Shown piece after piece: positions 5,028 through 7,364 of a DNA stretch of 7,364 nt; within the stretch, counting starts at the first letter, position 1, and the number at the start of each line of letters is the position of its first letter. The translations under genes and the position numbers were made by a program. Under the pieces are notes generated by a model. It searched no databases and was not told the DNA's origin. It saw only the letters and a list, made by a program, of their open reading frames with translations. This DNA is from Terriglobia bacterium (lineage in GTDB: Bacteria; Acidobacteriota; Terriglobia; UBA7540). Location: positions 1 through 7,364 of the forward strand of contig JASHSC010000411.1 of assembly GCA_030036915.1 (NCBI GenBank). Direction: 5' to 3'.

Positions 5028-5468
5028 ATGCACGCGAAAAAGTGGAAATTCGGCATCGGCATCGGCATCATTCTCGCCGTAGCGGCGTGGGAAGGTGTGT
5101 CCGGTTTTCAGGAAAGCAAGATGTATTACGTGACGGTGAACGAGCTCACCCAGGCACAAACGGCCCGCCGTCACGTGCGCGTGGGTGGAGTGGTGGAAGA
5201 GGGATCGGTGGAGCGCCGCGGCGGGCAACTCTGCTTCCGGCTTGCGCAAGACACAAAATCCATTCCGGTGACCTACGTGGGAACCGACACTCTCCCGGAT
5301 ACATTCAAAGGCGGCGCGCAGGCCATCGTGGATGGTGATTACCTTTCGAGCGGGGAATTCCGCGCCGAAAGGATCCAGGCGAAATGTGCTTCCAAATACC
5401 AGGCGGCACCCGGTTCCAAGGGCGGGAGCATGAAGGGCCCGGTGGCCGAGATCAGCGGCGCGAAGTAA
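5028..5468 (+). CDS. ccmE: Cytochrome c maturation heme chaperone CcmE, cysteine (CxxxY) variant
   Basis: CcmE is a membrane-anchored periplasmic chaperone of System I cytochrome c biogenesis; it receives heme from the CcmABCD complex, holds it covalently, and delivers it to CcmF. This 146-residue protein (family length about 150) has a basic N-terminus (K4 K5 K7), one membrane anchor (about 8-27), the entry motif MYYVTVNEL (32-40), and an OB-fold beta barrel (about 48-119) with IPVTYVGTDTLPDTF (79-93) and a strand-rich GGAQAIVDGDYLSSGEFRAERI. Where classical CcmE has a HxxxY heme-attachment motif, this one reads AKCASKY (118-124): C120 replaces histidine, while Y124 is kept. Such CxxxY proteins are known in archaea and some bacteria as part of a variant System I. 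The ATG at 5028 lacks a good Shine-Dalgarno; an in-frame ATG at 4911 would add 39 residues unlike the family and precede the likely promoter. ccmF follows 70 bases downstream. Confidence 0.92.
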   Translation: MHAKKWKFGIGIGIILAVAAWEGVSGFQESKMYYVTVNELTQAQTARRHVRVGGVVEEGSVERRGGQLCFRLAQDTKSIPVTYVGTDTLPDTFKGGAQAIVDGDYLSSGEFRAERIQAKCASKYQAAPGSKGGSMKGPVAEISGAK

Positions 5469-5538
5469 GCCTCAGGCGCGGCACCACAAGCCGCCCGCGA
5501 GTTCCACCTCACGCAGCAAAGTCCCTCAGGGAGTATTT

Positions 5539-7364
5539 ATGAATCCAGTTGGAAGCGTCGGTCTGATTGCAGCTCTGGCGTTTGCGGTCTACGCGATGGT
5601 TTCGGGAGCCGTGGGCGGCAAGCTGCGCAGCCCGCGCATCACCCGCAGCGCCGAGCGCGCCACGTGGGGCTTTTTCCTGATGATCACCCTCGCGGTGGTG
5701 GCGCTCGAGTACATGATTCTCACCAACGACTTCCACAATGCCTATGTGGCCGAGCACTCCAACCGCGACCTGGTTACCTATTATAAAGTTGCGGCGCTGT
5801 GGTCTGGCCAGGAGGGTTCGCTGCTCTTCTGGACGTGGCTGCTTTCGATTTACAGCGCCTTGGTGGTGTGGCAGAACCGCCGGAAGAATCGCCAGTTGAT
5901 GCCCTACGTGGTTTCCGTGCTGATGGGCACGGGAACTTTCTTTTCTCTCCTCGTCTTTTTCGTCGCCAATCCCTTCCAGGAGCTGGCGGTGGCCACCAGC
6001 ACGGGCACGCAGGCCTTCACGGCCCCGGATGGAAACGGATTGAATCCGTTGCTGCAATACCATTCCATGGTGATTCATCCTCCCATGCTCTACCTGGGAT
6101 ACGTGGGCATGGTGGTGCCGTTTGCATTCGCGATGTCAGCGCTCATTACGCGCCAGTTGGGCGATAACTGGATTCGCACCACGCGCCGCTGGACGATGGT
6201 TCCCTGGATGCTCCTCGGCACCGGAATCCTGCTGGGCGGCAATTGGGCGTATGCGGTGCTGGGATGGGGCGGATACTGGGGCTGGGACCCGGTAGAAAAC
6301 GCCTCGCTGCTGCCCTGGCTGGCCGGCACGGCCTTTCTGCACTCGGTCATGATCCAGGAAAAGCGCGGCATGATGAAGGTCTGGAACGTCGCGCTGGTGA
6401 TCCTGACGTTTTTCCTGAGCATTTTCGGAACTTTCCTCACGCGCAGCGGCATCGTTTCCTCCGTTCACGCCTTCGCGCAATCGAATATCGGGCCATTCTT
6501 TGCGGTATTTCTTGCCATCATTCTGTTTTTCTCCGTCACCCTGCTGGTCCTTCGCCTGGACCACCTGAAGAGCGAGAACAAGCTGGATTCCATGGTTTCG
6601 CGGGAGAGCGGATTCCTTTTCAACAATTGGATTCTGCTGGCGCTGGTGTTCGCCGTCTTCTGGGGAACGCTGTTCCCGGTGATTTCGAAGGCCATTGAGA
6701 ACACCACGGTCACGGTGGGCGCGCCGTTCTTCAACAAAGTGGCGATTCCCATGGGCCTTCTCCTGCTGCTGCTGACCGGCGCGGGGCCGCTGCTGGCCTG
6801 GCGCAAGACTTCGTTCCAGAGCATCAAGCGTAATTTCATCTTGCCGCTCGCCGTGGCGCTCCCGGCGGGAGTCATATTGTTTGTAGAAGGCGTGCGCAAC
6901 CTTTACGCGTGGATGACGCTGTTTCTTTGCGTCTTCGTGGCGGTCTGTATCGTGGGCGAATTCTGGAAGGGCGCGCGCACCCGCATGAAGACCGCGAAGG
7001 AGAATTTTGCCGTCGCCCTCTACAACCTGACCATGCGCAACACGCGCCGCTACGGCGGCTATGTGGTGCACATCGGAATCGTGCTGCTGTTCATTGGTTT
7101 TGCCGGCCAGGCGTTTAAAGCCGATACGAAAGCATTGATGCAGGAGGGCGACAACCTGCAAATCAACAATTATATGCTCCGCCTGGATGAGCTTGTCTCC
7201 GGCGACACTCCCAACTACGAATACACGCGGGCCAATTTCTCCGTCACCAAGAACGGCGAGGCGTTCGCCTCCATGCATCCGGAGAAGCGGTTCTACAAGG
7301 CCAGCCAGCAGCCCACCAGCTACGTGGCGATTCACCCCACGCTCTCCGAGGATCTTTACGTGGT
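5539..7364 (+). CDS. ccmF: Heme lyase subunit CcmF, 3' end outside the window
   Basis: CcmF is the multi-spanning inner-membrane heme lyase that takes heme from CcmE and attaches it to CxxCH motifs of apocytochrome c in the periplasm. The first 608 codons are present, all open; the family is usually about 650 residues or more, so only the C-terminus is missing. The WWD heme-handling signature is WGGYWGWDPVEN (243-254), followed by ASLLPW. The four conserved histidines are identifiable: H180 (IHPPMLY) and H268 (AFLHS) as the transmembrane heme b ligands, H310 (SGIVSSVHAF) and H511 (GGYVVHIG) as the two periplasmic ligands beside the WWD loop. Many hydrophobic segments fit a polytopic protein (for example about 5-25, 45-62, 95-112, 126-145, 192-208, 220-240, 283-299, 318-340, 360-380, 401-419). 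AGGGAG (5528-5533) stands 5 bases before the ATG, a strong start, and co-transcription with ccmE is likely. The early periplasmic C-terminal domain begins near 535. Confidence 0.96.
   Translation, partial: MNPVGSVGLIAALAFAVYAMVSGAVGGKLRSPRITRSAERATWGFFLMITLAVVALEYMILTNDFHNAYVAEHSNRDLVTYYKVAALWSGQEGSLLFWTWLLSIYSALVVWQNRRKNRQLMPYVVSVLMGTGTFFSLLVFFVANPFQELAVATSTGTQAFTAPDGNGLNPLLQYHSMVIHPPMLYLGYVGMVVPFAFAMSALITRQLGDNWIRTTRRWTMVPWMLLGTGILLGGNWAYAVLGWGGYWGWDPVENASLLPWLAGTAFLHSVMIQEKRGMMKVWNVALVILTFFLSIFGTFLTRSGIVSSVHAFAQSNIGPFFAVFLAIILFFSVTLLVLRLDHLKSENKLDSMVSRESGFLFNNWILLALVFAVFWGTLFPVISKAIENTTVTVGAPFFNKVAIPMGLLLLLLTGAGPLLAWRKTSFQSIKRNFILPLAVALPAGVILFVEGVRNLYAWMTLFLCVFVAVCIVGEFWKGARTRMKTAKENFAVALYNLTMRNTRRYGGYVVHIGIVLLFIGFAGQAFKADTKALMQEGDNLQINNYMLRLDELVSGDTPNYEYTRANFSVTKNGEAFASMHPEKRFYKASQQPTSYVAIHPTLSEDLYV

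Noticed and set aside
5478..5494. GCGGC/GCCGC hairpin in the ccmE-ccmF gap as a terminator
   Set aside because: The stem is only 5 bp with a 7-base loop and no T-tract, and the two genes are expected to be co-transcribed.
6136..7335. Long minus-strand open frame (399 codons) opposite ccmF
   Set aside because: It is antisense to a clearly recognised gene, its translation is rich in His, Gln, Arg and Glu in the manner of a reversed membrane-protein sequence, and it shows no family motif.

Overview
The window most likely comes from an Acidobacteriota chromosome. This is an inference from gene content: an 833-residue orphan permease with the double MacB/FtsX architecture typical of the ADOP family ('acidobacterial duplicated orphan permease'), a small secreted PEGA-type protein, a stand-alone DinB-family protein, and a System I cytochrome c maturation pair whose CcmE carries a cysteine where the classical family has histidine. 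Base composition is moderately GC-rich. No rRNA, tRNA, phage, transposase or cas gene is visible.

Layout. Positions 1-619 hold no confident gene: AT-rich palindromes, a degenerate 21-bp tandem repeat and a minus-strand open frame broken by one stop codon. The permease gene (620-3121, +) converges on the PEGA-type gene (3231-3638, -), with a strong hairpin between them. About 480 bp of repeat-rich, gene-free DNA follows (3639-4121). It holds a possible leader structure for the PEGA gene, an exact 37-bp repeat present twice with a 34-bp spacer, a 105-bp nested inverted-repeat element, and a further imperfect inverted repeat. The DinB-family gene (4122-4604, -) diverges from the ccm genes across a 423-bp region with several palindromes and candidate promoters for both directions.

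The right third is ccmE (5028-5468, +) followed 70 bp later by ccmF (5539 to beyond the window end, +). CcmE carries heme covalently on the periplasmic side of the membrane and CcmF ligates it to apocytochrome c, so the two genes form one functional unit and probably one transcript. ccmABC/ccmD are not immediately upstream; they must lie elsewhere or downstream. The CcmE variant (Cys120-x3-Tyr124 instead of His-x3-Tyr) matches the 'variant System I' known from archaea and some anaerobic bacteria. All four conserved histidines expected in CcmF appear intact.

The most interesting points are the cysteine-type CcmE, the three-stem element inside an 18-bp perfect terminal inverted repeat, and the CRISPR-sized repeat pair that abuts it. 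I found no convincing evidence of a wholly new multi-gene system.
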